Shown here: positions 28,846-39,100 of the stretch, piece by piece | How the letters are laid out: every line of letters begins with the position of its first letter | Numbering within the stretch: the stretch's first letter is position 1 | The notes under the pieces: generated by a model | Databases searched by the model: none | Told to the model about the DNA's origin: nothing | The model's input: the letters and a program-made list of their open reading frames with translations, nothing else | Assembly: GCA_032718475.1 (NCBI GenBank) | Contig: JAUCBJ010003985.1 | Location: 1-60,288, forward strand | Source: Nemertoderma westbladi | Lineage: Eukaryota > Xenacoelomorpha > Nemertodermatida > Nemertodermatidae | Length of the DNA stretch: 60,288 bases | Direction of reading: 5' to 3' | Position numbers and translations under genes: made by a program

Positions 28846-31800
28846 TGAGTGCGTTAATGCACTCAGCTCAGTGCGTTAATGCACCAAGCTGAGTGCTTTA
28901 ATGCACCAAGGTCGGTGCGTCAACACACCGAGCTGAGTGCGTTAATGCACCAAGGTCAGTGCGTCAACACACCGAGCTGAGAGCGTTAATGCACCAAGGT
29001 CGGTGCGTCAACACACTGAGCTGAGTGCGTTAATGCACCAAGGTCGGTGCGTCAACATATCGAGATGAGTGCGTTAATGCACCAAGGTTGGTGCGTCAAC
29101 ACACCGCACCGAGCTGAGTGCGTTAATGCACCAAGGTCGGTGCATCAACACACCGAGCTGAGTGCGTTAATGCACCAAGGTCGGTGCGTCAACATATCGA
29201 GCTGAGTGCGTTAATGCACCAAGGTTGGTGCGTCAACACACCAAACTGAGTGCTTTAGTGCCCCAAGGTTAGTGCGTTAATGCACCAAGGTCGGTGCGTC
29301 AACACACCGAGCTGAGAACGTTAATGCACCAAGGCCGGTGCGTCAACATACCGAACTGAGTGCGTTAATGCACCAAGGTCGGTGCTTCTACACACCGAGC
29401 TGAGTGCGTTAATGCACCAAGGTCGGTGCGTCAACATATCGAGCTGAGTGCGTTAATGCACCAAGGTTGGTGCGTCAACACACCAAACTGAGTGCTTTAG
29501 TGCCCCAAGGTTAGTGCGTTAATGCACCAAGGTCGGTACGTCAACACACCGAGCTGAGAACGTTAATGCACCAAGGTCGGTGCGTCAACATACCGAACTA
29601 AGAGCGTTAATGCACCAAGGTCGGTGCGTCAACACACTGAGCTGAGTGCGTTAATGCACCAAGGTCGGTGCGTCAACATATCGAGCTGAGTGCGTTAATG
29701 CACCAAGGTTGGTGCGTCAACACACCGCACCGAGCTGAGTGCGTTAATGCACCAAGGTCGGTGCATCAACACACCGAGCTGAGTGCGTTAATGCACCAAG
29801 GTCGGTGCGTCAACATATCGAGCTGAGTGCGTTAATGCACCAAGGTTGGTGCGTCAACACACCGAACTGAGTGCTTTAGTGCCCCAAGGTTAGTCGTTAA
29901 TGCACCAAGGTCGGTGCGTCAACACACCGAGCTGAGAACGTTAATGCACCAAGGTCGGTGCGTCAACATACCGAACTGAGTGCGTTAATGCACCAAGGTC
30001 GGTGCTTCTACACACCGAGCTGAGTGCGTTAATGCGCCAAGATCGGTGTGTCAACACACCAAGCTGAGTGCGTTAATGCACCAAGGTCGGTGCGTCAAAT
30101 ATCGAGCTGAGTGCATTAATGCACCAAGGTCCGTGCATCAACACACCAAGCTGAGTGCTTTAATGCACCAAGGTCGGTGCGTCAACACACCGAGCTGAGT
30201 GCGTTAATGCACCAAGGTCGGTGCGTCAACATACCAAGCTGAGTGTGTTAATGCATCAAGGTCGGTGCATCAACAAACCGAGCTGGGTGCGTTAATGCAC
30301 CAAGGTCGGTGCGTCAACATACTGAGCTGAGTGCGTCAACACACCGAGCTGAGTGCGTTAATGCACCAAGGTCGGTGCGTCAACACACCGAGCTGAGTGC
30401 ATTAATGCACCAAGGTCGGTGCATCAACACACCGAGCTGAGTGCGTTAATGCACCAAGCTTGGTGCGTCAACATATCGAGCTGAGTGCGTTAATGCACCA
30501 AGGTCGGTGCGTCAACATACTGAGCTGAGTGTGTTAATGCACCAGGTCAGTGCGTCAACACACCGAGCTGAGTGCGCATTAATGCACCAAGGTCGGTGTG
30601 TCAACACACCGAGCTGGGTGCATTAATGCACCAAGGTCGGTGTGTCAACACACCGAGCTGAGTGCATTAATGCACCAAGGGCGCTGCGTCAACATACCGA
30701 GATGAGTGTGTTAATGCACCAAGGTCGGTGCATCAACATACCGAGCTGAGTGCGTTAATGCACCAAGGTTGGTGCGTCAACAAACCGAGCTGAGTGCGTT
30801 AATGCACCAAGGTCGGCACGTCAACATACCGAGCTGAGTGCGTTAATGCACCAAGGTCGGTGCGTCAACACTGAGCTGAGTGCGTCAACACACCGAGCTG
30901 AGTGCGTTAATGCACAAAGGTTAGTGCGTCAACACACCGAGCTGAGTGCGTTAATGCACCAAGGTCGGTGCGTCAACATACCGAGCTGAGTGCGTTAATG
31001 CACCAAGGTCGGTGCGTCAACATACCGAGCTAAGTGCGTTAATGCACCAAGGTTGGTGCGTCAAGACACCGAGCTGAGTGCGTTAATGCACCAAGGTCGG
31101 TGCGTCAACATACCGAGCTGATTGCGTTAATGCACCAAGGTTAGTGCATCAACACACCGAGCTGAGTGCGTTAATGCACCAAGGTCGATGCGTCAACACA
31201 CCGAGCTGAGTGCGTTAATGCACCAAGGTCGGTGCGTCAACATACTGAGCTGAGTGCGTCAACACACCGAGCTGAGTGCGTTAATGCACCAAGGTCGGTG
31301 CGTCAACACACCGAGCTGAGTGCGTTAATGCACCAAGGTCGGTGCATCAACACACCGAGCTGAGTGCGTTAATGCACCAAGGTTGGTGCGTCAACATATC
31401 GAGCTGAGTGCGTTAATGCACCAAGGTCGGTGCGTCAACATACTGAGCTGAGTGTGTTAATGCACCAGGTCAGTGCGTCAACACACCGAGCTGAGTGCGC
31501 ATTAATGCACCAAGGTCGGTGTGTCAACACACCGAGCTGGGTGCATTAATGCACCAAGGTCGGTGTGTCAACACACCGAGCTGAGTGCATTAATGCACCA
31601 AGGGCGCTGCGTCAACATACCGAGATGAGTGTGTTAATGCACCAAGGTCGGTGCATCAACATACCGAGCTGAGTGCGTTAATGCACCAAGGTTGGTGCGT
31701 CAACAAACCGAGCTGAGTGCGTTAATGCACCAAGGTCGGCACGTCAACATACCGAGCTGAGTGCGTTAATGCACCAAGGTCGGTGCGTCAACATACTGAG

Positions 31801-32260
31801 CTGAGTGCGTCAACACACCGAGCTGAGTGCGTTAATGCACAAAGGTTAGTGCGTCAACACACCGAGCTGAGTGCGTTAATGCACCAAGGTCGGTGCGTCA
31901 ACATACCGAGCTGAGTGCGTTAATGCACCAAGGTCGGTGCGTCAACATACCGAGCTAAGTGCGTTAATGCACCAAGGTTGGTGCGTCAAGACACCGAGCT
32001 GAGTGCGTTAATGCACCAAGGTCGGTGCGTCAACATACCGAGCTGATTGCGTTAATGCACCAAGGTTAGTGCATCAACACACCGAGCTGAGTGCGTTAAT
32101 GCACCAAGGTCGATGCGTCAACACACCGAGCTGAGTGCGTTAATGCACCAAGGTCGGTGCGTCAACATACCGAGCTGAGTGCGTTAATGCACCAAGGTCA
32201 GTGCGTCAACAAACTGAGCTGAGTGCGTTAATGCACCAAGGTCAGTGCGTCAACACACCG
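28846..32260. repeat. Satellite of 44-bp units (two 22-bp halves), ~77 copies, with higher-order structure
   Basis: The unit alternates two related 22-base halves: CACCGAGCTGAGTGCGTTAA + TG and CACCAAGGTCGGTGCGTCAA + CA. Each half carries a short inverted repeat (GCACC...GGTGC). Variants such as CATACTGAGCTGAGTGCGTC recur in blocks, for example from 30318 and again from 31242, a spacing of 924 = 21 x 44, so blocks of about 21 units were duplicated. No coding capacity is evident. Confidence 0.95.
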
Positions 32261-32280
32261 TAGTTACATTTCACTTTGCA

Positions 32281-32540
32281 GTTACCCCCATGTGAAGAAT
32301 ACCAGGTTTTCACCAAACAATAAAAAGTCGACCAAAAAGTGAAATCCTGGTATTCTTCACATGGGCGTACAGAAGAACCAAAACAATAAACGAATTAGTA
32401 TATGTACAGTTATAAGACAGAAATAAGCGCTATAAAACACTTAAGAGATAAATTTAAAAAATAAAAAAAATCTTCATATATAAAATTCCAATAGAAAGTT
32501 GACCGAAAACTGAAATCCTGGTATTCTTCACATGGGCGAA
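32281..32540. repeat. Inverted/direct repeat triad around CCTGGTATTCTTCACATGGG
   Basis: The 20-mer occurs at 32346-32365 and 32517-32536 and in reverse complement at 32287-32306. The two direct copies share about 40 bases (32328-32367 and 32499-32538). The first pair can fold into a stem with a 39-base loop. It looks like a small MITE or its ends. Confidence 0.7.
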
Positions 32541-32640
32541 TTATCCTGTTTACAATAAACTAAATGTATCTTTTCATTTAAGTAGATAACGGGACAATGA
32601 AAGGTGAATCTAATGCAAAAATTATTTAATTTTCACAATA

Positions 32641-32671
32641 TTTCAACTCCCCTTGCGGGAGCCTTCCTCAG
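32641..32671 (-). ncRNA. Hammerhead-like motif (minus strand)
   Basis: Minus strand: CTGAGGA, a CTCCC-GCAA-GGGAG type hairpin with a GNRA loop, then GAAA. Position 7 of the core is free in hammerheads, so CTGAGGA is compatible. The following bases (TATTGTG) do not give a clear stem III or U-H site. Comparable ends occur in Penelope-like repeats. Confidence 0.35.
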
Positions 32672-33208
32672 GTGAGGAATTTAACTACTGTTTTTATGGA
32701 GCATTTTTATTAAACTCAACTACCGGAATAATTGCACCAATGTACAATGTGGGGCGAACCACGAAGTGAGCGAAGCCTTAGCATATGGGTGTCTTTAACG
32801 AGTTGTCTGTCGTCATCGTCGTCGCCTGTCGTCGTTGTCGTAAATATTTGATCTCTAATAACTCAGTCATTCCTTGATGAAATAAATTAAACGAAACTAT
32901 GTAGTCCGTCAAAAGTTTAGAAATAATCTAAAGTTTGGTGAAAAACGAACGAACGCAACGAGACAATTAAAGCAGACGAGTATTGTGTTGACGACTTCTG
33001 ACTAACGACAGACAACGACAGACCACGACAGACGTTATAGATATCTACCTCAATGACTATCGATTTTTTGACATTATCTTTTTGAGAAAATTGTTCTCAT
33101 TGAACATTTTGAGCCTCTAACCGTTAAATATTTTGATGTTAACACATAAATGGGCAGCAATAATATTGAATGTGCAGACTTAAACATCGATAGTTAGTTA
33201 GTAACCTT
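32672..33208. other. Unassigned repeat-like sequence
   Basis: From 32759 a segment begins CGAACCACGAAGTGAGCGAA and includes GTCGTC-rich stretches. It shares the word GCGA(A)GCCTTAGC.CAT with the opposite-strand segment ending at about 37712, so it may belong to a dispersed repeat. No coding sequence. Confidence 0.35.
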
Positions 33209-33520
33209 ATCTTATAGTTTATGTGTCACTGTGTGAAGTACAATGCACAAATTTCCAACCAGACACAGACACTATATAACATTGGTTTCTCATTGGTTCC
33301 CCCCAAGCTTGACACTAGAACAAAGCCGCCTCAGCTTTGCAGGGCATTGCTTTTGCTGTCATTACCAGCCTGTGCGCAATCTTGTGCTTTGGCAGCCCCA
33401 TGGAGAAAATAAGCATGGTGGACAGCCCATGACACTGGCCTTGAAGATGCGGATAATCTTGCCAATAATTGTAGATTGCATGGTAGTGACAAAATGTTTT
33501 TGTTAAGCTGGCATAGCATC
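33209..33520 (+). pseudogene. RTE-like family A, 3' coding fragment on plus strand
   Basis: The plus strand encodes LVPPKLDTRTK / SLTLEQSRLSFAGHCF and HNLVLWQPHG-like (RNLVLWQPHGENKHGGQPMT) sequence, the C-terminus of the family A protein, with frameshifts. Its 3' flank (33548 on) is the target of the fresh family A insertion described next. Confidence 0.65.
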
Positions 33521-33547
33521 TCAATGTGCAGTTTCAATGCAGCAGTC

Positions 33548-33576
33548 CGTTTATGATAAGGTATAGTGCCTAGATC
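33548..33576. repeat. Target-site duplication (left) of the RTE insertion
   Basis: Identical to 35858-35886 over 29 bases (CGTTTATG...CTAGATC). It directly abuts the (TAG) tail. Confidence 0.9.
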
Positions 33577-35857
33577 TACTACTACTACTAGGATCGGCAT
33601 GCTGCATTGCAGCTGCATTTTTAAGAATGCTGTGCCGGCTTGTCAACAAAATTGCACCGCCACAACTCCCTATCACCCATGACATTTGCTAGATCATCCG
33701 CATCTTTAAGGCCAGTGTCCTTTAAGATGCGTCTCAAGAAAGTCATAGGCTGTCCACCATGCTTATTCACTCCATGAGGCTGCCAAAGTACAAGATTATG
33801 CACTGGCTGGTCCTCACGGCGAAAGCAATGTCCTGCAAAGCGGAGGCGATTTTGTTCTAGTGTCAAGCTTGGGGGAACCAATGAGACACCTCCAATGTTA
33901 TATAGTGTCTGGTTGGATATGTGTGCATTGTACTTGACACAATGTACCCGGCGTAGCATTCTTGTGAATGTGCCATCCAGAGATTTGGTGTCCTCAGCAG
34001 TTAGAGCCCAGCATGGACTCCCGTAGAGGAGTACTGGAACTACTGCTGCTCTAAATAATCGGACCTTAAGTTTCCGATTAATTCTAGGTGACTTCCAAAT
34101 CCTGGAAAGCCTATTCAAGGCTGCCCATGCCTTTCCCTTACGTATTCGAAGGTCCTCACCTGACTTCCGGATCCATGATCCCAGGTAACAGAAGTCGTCC
34201 ACATGCTCAAGCATACCATCCTTTGAGCTTATGCTCATCCGATCAGAGACTTGCTGAGGACTTTCAAAGTTAACTGTCAGAATTTTGGTCTTTCTGGAGT
34301 TAATAAAAAGACCAACACTAGAAGCAGCATGTTCTAATGAGCTGAGGAGCCGCTGGGCTCCCTCTAATGATTCTGAGAGTACTCCTAAGTCATCAGCAAA
34401 GTCTAGATCAGTTAGGTACTTGGCAGGATTTCCTCGACTTCTGGAGCCAGTAGGTGGAGTTATCATCACCCCATCATCATTATGATGATCTAAGGACATG
34501 CGTAGAACATAGTCAACCACAATAATGAACAAGAATGGTGCAAGTGTGTCTCCTTGGAGGACGCCCCATAACACTTCAAATGGTTCTGTGTCACCGTCAA
34601 CAGTAGACACAAATGTTGTCGAACCATCGTATACTGATCTGATTGCTGCAATAATTTCATCAGGAATCCCATATAATGAAAGTATGCTGAACATACGTGA
34701 GCGAGAGACTGAATCAAAGGCCTTGAAGAAGTCAACAAAGATAACAGCCAGATGCCTGTCTTTCTTTTTTGATAACTCTTCAATTATCCTTCTAAGTGCC
34801 AAAATGGGCTCCATGGTCCCACGACCTTTACGGAACCCATTCTGATTTCCACGTAGCAGTCTCTCAATGGGATCCCTGATGCGATTTAATAGAATTCTAT
34901 TGTATAGTTTTGCAGCAATCGAGATCAATGAGATTCCCCGAAAAGAACCATAGAGTGTTAGGTTGCCCTTCTTGGGAACTGGCACCAACTTATTTGTTTT
35001 CATTTCTTGTGGGACTCTTGTTGTACGGTACATGTCTACTATGATGGGATAGATGAGCTTTAAACACTCAGGTATTTTAAAGACCTCAGGGGGAACACCA
35101 TCTACTCCACTGGCACGATTGGTCTTAATGCTCTTTGCAGCAGCCTTCACTTCTGCAAAGGAGATATCGCCAATGGGAATATCTGGGAGTACAGACTCAG
35201 ACACTTTTACTTCTATAAAGTTATCAGGCAATACCCTGTCATTATTGAGGAGCTTTTCAAAGTGGGCTTTCCAACCATTGAGGCGATCGGCTGGTGATTC
35301 AGCCTTAACCTTGGTGGTTGGTTGGCTTTTCCGCCCAGTAAGCAGATTGATCGATTTCCATGCCTGGGATGATTGCCTGCTGTCGTCAGCATCATTGATG
35401 GCATCAACCTGTTGGTTTATTAGCTCCTGTAGATTAACAGAGTACTGCCTGTTCAGGGACCTAGATGCAGCTTTAACTGCATTCTTGGCCGCTGTAGTCT
35501 GTTTGAGTCGGGACTCTTTCTGCGCCTTATGAAGGTCATTTCGGCACTTCTGAATTTTGTTGTCAGTCCAGGGGGCCCTTTTCCTGTTTCGAGGGTATAC
35601 AGGAACTGTTTCTGCAGCTGCTAACTTAACTGCTTCTGTAAAGGCAGTATAGCCCTCACAGTGATCTGCCGCCGCAGAGGCAAGAGCCTCATACCTGTTG
35701 CTCAGCTGTAGTGTGAAGCTGGATCTCACACTTGGCTGTTGCAACAGAGAGGACCAGTCATGGCGTGGCAAGGCAGATTTCGTTGTTCTGCTAGCACGCA
35801 GACTAAGTCTTACCTTGGCCACAATAAGGCGGTGATCACTGGAGAAGGTAAGATGAT
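33577..35857 (-). mobile_element. Recent RTE-like family A insertion, 5'-truncated, with 29-bp target duplication
   Basis: The minus-strand frame from 35822 to 33621 is open for 733 codons. It starts in the last residues of the endonuclease (VAKVRLSLR) and runs through the complete reverse transcriptase (SFRGISLISIAAKLYN, FVDFFKAFDSVSRSR, GVLQGDTLAPFLFIIVVDYV, catalytic LDFADDLGVL at 34389-34400), the thumb and the C-terminus (RLRFAGHCFRREDQ). The listed ORF begins with GTG, so the true start was lost with the 5' end. A (TAG) tail is at 33577-33592, and identical 29-base duplications flank the copy. The open frame and perfect duplication show it is young; lack of the endonuclease makes it immobile on its own. 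Confidence 0.88.
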
Positions 35858-35886
35858 CGTTTATGATAAGGTATAGTGCCTAGATC
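35858..35886. repeat. Target-site duplication (right) of the RTE insertion
   Basis: Identical partner of 33548-33576; it ends 54 bases before the stop codon of the minus-strand transporter. Confidence 0.9.
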
Positions 35887-35940
35887 ACTAGGTAGAGGTA
35901 CTATATAAATACATTATTATTAGGTATTATTATTATATTG

Positions 35941-36143
35941 TTAAATTTCTCTCCCATTTTCGTCCTTTGCATCAAATCCACGAGATATGATAACACCAAC
36001 TATCGGAAACAAACCGCATATAACTAAAGCCCAGTCTTCAAACCACGAATAATCCGTAACGCTTTTTATAAATATCAATGCAGGTATTATTGCTAAGATA
36101 GCGGCCATGGAAACAGCTGAATATATCAAGCTCAAGTTGATAT
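35941..36143 (-). CDS. Minus transporter exon 5
   Basis: The acceptor is ATGTTTTAG. It encodes NLSLIYSAVSMAAILAIIPA to DENGREI and the stop. No AATAAA lies between the stop and the RTE insertion 54 bases away. Confidence 0.85.
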
Positions 36144-39100
36144 CTAAAACATATATATAAACAATAAATCAGTAGTAACCCTATTATTAGAAAATATGTC
36201 AAAAGTATCATAAAAATAAAAGCTAAGGGAACCTGTTTGTGATGAAAATTGGATATTGATAAGTTGTATAAGATAGCTAAACCAAATATTTTAAAATTGG
36301 CCCCAAAATGGCACTGTAACGGCTAAAAGCAAATCTTTGCGCCAAAGGCTTTCTCCTCCAATATTTGTTGGAATTTGTCGAAATTTTGAATATAAGTTCA
36401 GAAGACCCGTGCATCCAATTCTTCTCAACGGTTGTATTTATTGGGGTCATTTTTGAACAAAAAGGCTTCAGCGCATTTCCAGCCAAATTTGGTAAAAGTG
36501 GACAATGGTGTTCTGAAAAAGTGTACCAAATTTGAACACACTTTGTCAGTCAGGCGCTCAGTCTGAAAAATTAAAGAAAAATGCACATTGTACAATTTTC
36601 ACTATAGGATTTTTCCAGTTTAGTGATCAAATTTCTAATGTCAGTTTTAATGTTTCATGGATTCTAAATTGTCTGACGTTCTGCCTGCCTGCCTGTTCCT
36701 GCATGTTCCTGCATGTTTTTTCATATTTTTGCTCCACGTTTGAGACACATGCCAAATTAATTCCCATCTAAATTTCAAACCATTCCATTGTAGGCTACCA
36801 AGTCCTCAGAAGAGGTACATAAGCTTGATAGTACAATTTATTGACAAACAGGTGCCCTTAATTAATAAGCTTGTATAAATGTAGTGTATTTTTCATAAGC
36901 AATGTTGCATTTTATTATCATTAACATGTAAAAGCAGAGTTAATAAAGGACTATTATTCGATAAAAAAAAAGTAAGCGGAAACACCGCTTTTTATCAGTC
37001 ATTTTCAATTTAGCGAAATTCATCTATTCTGTCCGAGTGGTTGAGTTTTACAAGAGTTAGCAGGATTTTAGCACGAGCTAAGCGAGTGTTAAAAAGCCAA
37101 CGCGTGGAAAATTCAACACACGAGGGCAGAATATCTAAAAAACTGTAACCTGATCCGTAGTTCCCTTACCAGCTTACAGTTAATAAGGTATTTTTGAACT
37201 GTTTTGGGGAAGGTATTTTGGTGTATTTTGGGTAATTCGTAGGACCCAAATCTCCGGAAAAAACGTAGTGTCTTCTCATTAAAATTGTGGAGCATCTCCA
37301 GATCGTCAAGAAGGATGTTACTATTACTGTATTAGGCCTATGGCCCACCATAGGTCCGGTACTTCTCGCTGCCATGCTGCGGGATGGCCCTGGTTTAATT
37401 CAAGTATCGGTATTACAGTATAATTGTACACGTTTGTGGGGCGTCGCGCAGCACGCGAACTTGAGCAAGTTCGAAACAAGTTCGATTTGATCTGGAGTCA
37501 AAAGTTCGAGAGGTATTTGCCCGTAACTTTCAAAAAAAATTGGAACTTTTTCTCTAGTATGCCCATCCAAAATTTGGTTGAAAATGTTTAAAATCTTCAA
37601 AAGTGATTTACGAATGAATTTTTCATTACAGACGGCCAGACAGACAGACGGACATGAAATTTTGCCCTATTTACTAATTATAATCATGCGCTAAGGCTCG
37701 CCCTGACTGCGAGGCTTGCCCCCAGTTATATGTGCTAGGGTACTACTGTCTTACTGTTTACAAACATACAGTAGTACAAATGGTTTATTGATATATATCT
37801 AGGTACTGGTAATTCCTTTTTACACATTGTAGTCTACACCCTGTCTGTACCTGTCGATATTCCGTACCGGTCCCGTATAAACAATTTAGTTTCATTTTCA
37901 TAATGTGTGAGCTTTATGATGGAAAATAAGTTAAAAAGATACTTTTTTAAAACTAATTTTTTGAATAATTAATGAAAAAACGTTAAATTAATTAACTGAA
38001 TTTTAAAAATATGCGTGAGAACACGCGCCTTTTTCAAATAAAAATCATTAGTAGGTCTACAATAAAACTAGCTTGATATTGTATATACATCGTACAATCA
38101 ATAAAATTAAACCTGTTAAAATCACATGATAGGCCTAAATGAATAATTGAAACTACTGATTAACCGTTTGGCACAGTAATAAATAAAATCCGGTTATAAA
38201 GGAACCCGAACAAACTAACTTGTATATTTGTGACCGAAAGCCTTTGCTGTAACTGCTGGGAACAATGCGAAATTTCCCGAAATACCAAAATAGATGCCGA
38301 GGTAGCAAATGGTGGAAGCCGTTGTTGTTTTACTGTGATGATCTATAAACTCCGCAAGAGGGAATGTAAATAGCAGGACCTGAAAAATAATTTAGTAGCA
38401 TCACATCATCATCCTTTCCTACCACGAGTTCAAATCGAATTACAGATATTTCCTAACTCGAGTTCAAATAGAATTACAGATAACCCATACTAAAAAAGTT
38501 GTCAGCTGCTGTCAAATAACCCGCAATTACTTATTCGAAAGCTACATGGCAAATAGTAAGTCAAATGACTCATGAAGTATAAAATATTTTTTATAATATG
38601 TATAATATATAATGTATAATAATTTTAAATATACAATGTGGAGAATTATGTTTATTTGCAAAATGCCATAAACCATACTGTAAGAGGGGAAAGCAAACTG
38701 AGAGTTCCCAACATGAATATTATTAGTTTATTTATGAAAACATCATCACTTGTTCTTTCCATATGGAAATCCCACCCTTAGACCCTCCCCTCCTATTTCC
38801 ATGGGCTATCGATCTCCGCTATTCAGTATCGTTATATGCGGTACCCTTAATTTTAGTGAGTCGAACCGCTCCTAAACTGATGATGATCGTGCATAATCTC
38901 TTTGTTAAGTTACAAGAAGGCTGCTGCATAACCATCGATCGAAGCTTACGATTCCCTAGGAAGATAAAATGTATTTGAACGCCAATGATTACAATGCTTC
39001 CCCTTTATGAGTTGTTGTCAATCCAAACACAGGCGTCGCGTTAACCATTGGATACTTGGAATGTCCACTCTCAATGCCCTAAACCTTAATTAACAGTTGC

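Noticed and set aside
28846-32260. CRISPR-like array of regularly spaced repeats
   Set aside because: Units are contiguous without unique spacers, halves are related to each other and the locus is eukaryotic; it is a satellite.
34490-35532. Long open frames on both strands across the RTE copy (for example plus 35053-35532)
   Set aside because: They are shadows of the 733-codon minus-strand RT frame, which carries all the conserved motifs.
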